Both the position numbers and the translations under genes were made by a program. DNA of 64,000 nt, taken from an uncultured Clostridia bacterium. GTDB lineage: Bacteria > Bacillota > Clostridia > Monoglobales > Monoglobaceae. Every line of letters starts with the position of its first letter. The first letter of the stretch is position 1. Positions 63,191 through 64,000 of the stretch are shown here, piece by piece. Location of the stretch: contig CAJTWN010000007.1 in the NCBI GenBank assembly GCA_910580105.1, positions 28,225-92,224 of the forward strand. The letters run 5' to 3'. Below the pieces are notes generated by a model. It was not told the origin of the DNA, did not search any database, and worked only from the letters and a program-made list of their open reading frames with translations.

Positions 63191-63382
63191 TTATTTTTCT
63201 AATTCTTCTAACGCATCTAACCAATTTTCCGGGTGCCTTTGTCTTGCATCATATATTTCCTCTGGTTTTGCATTTGGATATTTTTTACGTATCAGTTCCC
63301 AGATTAAGGTTTTCTGTAAATTTCTCAATCCTTTTGCATATTCTTTTGATGCTTCCAGCATACTGCGTTCATGTTCTGCCAA
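63191..63382 (-). CDS. Small helical protein, or frame-shifted tail of the DUF4329 tip
   Basis: A 63-residue charged, helical protein: EHERSMLEASKEYAKGLRNL, IWELIRKKYPNAKPEEIYDA and NWLDALEELEK. The TTG at 63382 has no convincing binding site. The frame is open further upstream, through KKISAEEYEAL, into the run of eight A at the end of the DUF4329 gene. A -1 shift there would join the two into one protein. It could also be a separate immunity-like gene. The family was not recognised. Confidence 0.5.
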   Translation of the reverse strand: MAEHERSMLEASKEYAKGLRNLQKTLIWELIRKKYPNAKPEEIYDARQRHPENWLDALEELEK

Positions 63383-63402
63383 CGCTTCATATTCTTCTGC
63401 AC

Positions 63403-64000
63403 TTATTTTTTTTCTCCCAGCTTTCTTTTTAATCTTCTTGATTCTGGATTCGCTGGCATTGTCGTTGATACCACAAATACATAGTCTTCTTTTCCATTTT
63501 CTTTCACAAATTTTTCTACTTCTCCATTTTCTTGCATATGCATTTTTAAAATATCACCTCCAGGTGTCACCATATATTCATATGTTCCTTTTTGTAATAA
63601 ATCTTGGTCGGCTGAGGAAAATTGATCTCTTAATAGTGAATCCGGATGTGAATGTGCAGATCCCATATATTTTGTTCCTTCAGGTACTTTTTCGTCAACA
63701 TGTACTTTATTTTCATCATAATCTGTTCGGGGCTGATTATATGAATAATATGTAACTTCACCTATTTTTATCTCATAAAGTGTAGCAGAATATTCATGTT
63801 CTCCTCTCCAACCTATTTCATCCCGAAGATACAAAAGAAAATCTTTCACCACATCATCAATATCTAAATATAAGTCTCCTGGAGCAAGCCCACTTGGATC
63901 CACCATCATCACAGGGTTTCCCGCACAATACGCATACCAATTCAAGCCATCCTTCACCGGGTCTTCCGCCATGAACCGCCCTATTGACGGGTCATAGTAT
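63403..64000 (-). CDS. RHS tip with DUF4329/JAB-like domain (cassette 1; runs off the right edge)
   Basis: The visible frame begins inside the RHS core (YYDPSIGRFMAEDPVKDG, WYAYCAGNPVMMVDPSG) and continues out of the window. The 150-residue tip has YMGSAHSHPDSLLRDQ and FSSADQDLLQKG, the HxHP...S...D signature of DUF4329/JAB-type metallohydrolases, plus IKIGEVTYYSY and DYVFVVSTTM. Such domains occur at the ends of RHS toxins. Whether this belongs to a full-length rhs gene or another orphan tip cannot be told. The frame ends at an A-run described for 63191. Confidence 0.85.
   Translation of the reverse strand, partial: YYDPSIGRFMAEDPVKDGLNWYAYCAGNPVMMVDPSGLAPGDLYLDIDDVVKDFLLYLRDEIGWRGEHEYSATLYEIKIGEVTYYSYNQPRTDYDENKVHVDEKVPEGTKYMGSAHSHPDSLLRDQFSSADQDLLQKGTYEYMVTPGGDILKMHMQENGEVEKFVKENGKEDYVFVVSTTMPANPESRRLKRKLGEKK

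Noticed and set aside
60000..64000. A CRISPR array as the cause of the repeats
   Set aside because: Repeats are long leaders and RHS core ends spaced by whole genes, not short direct repeats with unique spacers.

Overview
The window comes from an anaerobic, probably spore-forming Gram-positive bacterium of the class Clostridia. The evidence is the gene set: a corrinoid methyl-transfer cluster with a RACo-type activator, rubredoxins, a SpoIID-like protein, the acpS-ydcC-alr-mazF block of Firmicutes, AGGAGG-type ribosome binding sites and AT-rich intergenic DNA. No species can be named from the sequence alone.

Region 1 (1-8.3 kb) holds a cut-off gene and an SGNH hydrolase flanking a perfect palindrome. 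A corrinoid-dependent one-carbon system follows: an MtaA-like methyltransferase on the minus strand and, on the plus strand, a PocR/AraC regulator, a corrinoid protein, a second UROD-fold methyltransferase, a DUF2284 metal-binding protein and a short RACo-type activator. Region 2 (8.3-17 kb) has DUF1846, DUF3783, a flavoredoxin with two rubredoxin domains, a HAD phosphatase, a broken DUF559 gene, and a thiamine operon thiC-thiD-thiM-thiE behind a TPP riboswitch with a visible terminator. Region 3 (17-38.5 kb, mostly minus strand) is housekeeping: mazF, alr, a YdcC/GerS-position lipoprotein, a fused acpS-nnrD gene, DUF6106, a membrane-anchored RCC1 protein, a WYL regulator, a P-type ATPase, an SGNH hydrolase, transaldolase, argH, argG, ruvC, an ECF S component, a three-gene peptidoglycan-binding/SpoIID-like operon, tRNA-Arg(CCT), a DapB-fold dehydrogenase, a K+/H+ antiporter and a 58-residue rubredoxin.

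Region 4 (39.8-54.1 kb, plus strand) is an exported-protein island. It encodes a 2139-residue subtilisin with about 14 RCC1 repeats, a zinc metalloprotease with an HELGH site, and a family of bacterial Ig-like (Big_3) proteins. The family's C-terminal module is almost identical in three genes. A fourth copy is frameshifted, and a 279-bp GC-rich palindromic element sits inside a duplicated intergenic stretch.

Region 5 (54.8-64 kb, minus strand) is the most unusual part. It is a tandem array of six cassettes. The intact form is: a conserved promoter and leader, the last piece of an RHS core (YYDPSIGRFMAEDP), a different C-terminal domain each time (DUF4329/JAB-like, clan-CD-like, metzincin-like, two truncated HExxH proteins), then in five of six cassettes a tightly coupled secreted protein with an SLH-like or copper-amine-oxidase-N (stalk) domain, then a terminator. 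This looks like a store of displaced RHS toxin tips. A full-length rhs gene, if present, would lie beyond the right edge. Three leaders share a 19-codon reading frame that ends in an in-frame stop beside a 22-nt palindrome, directly before the RHS tip.
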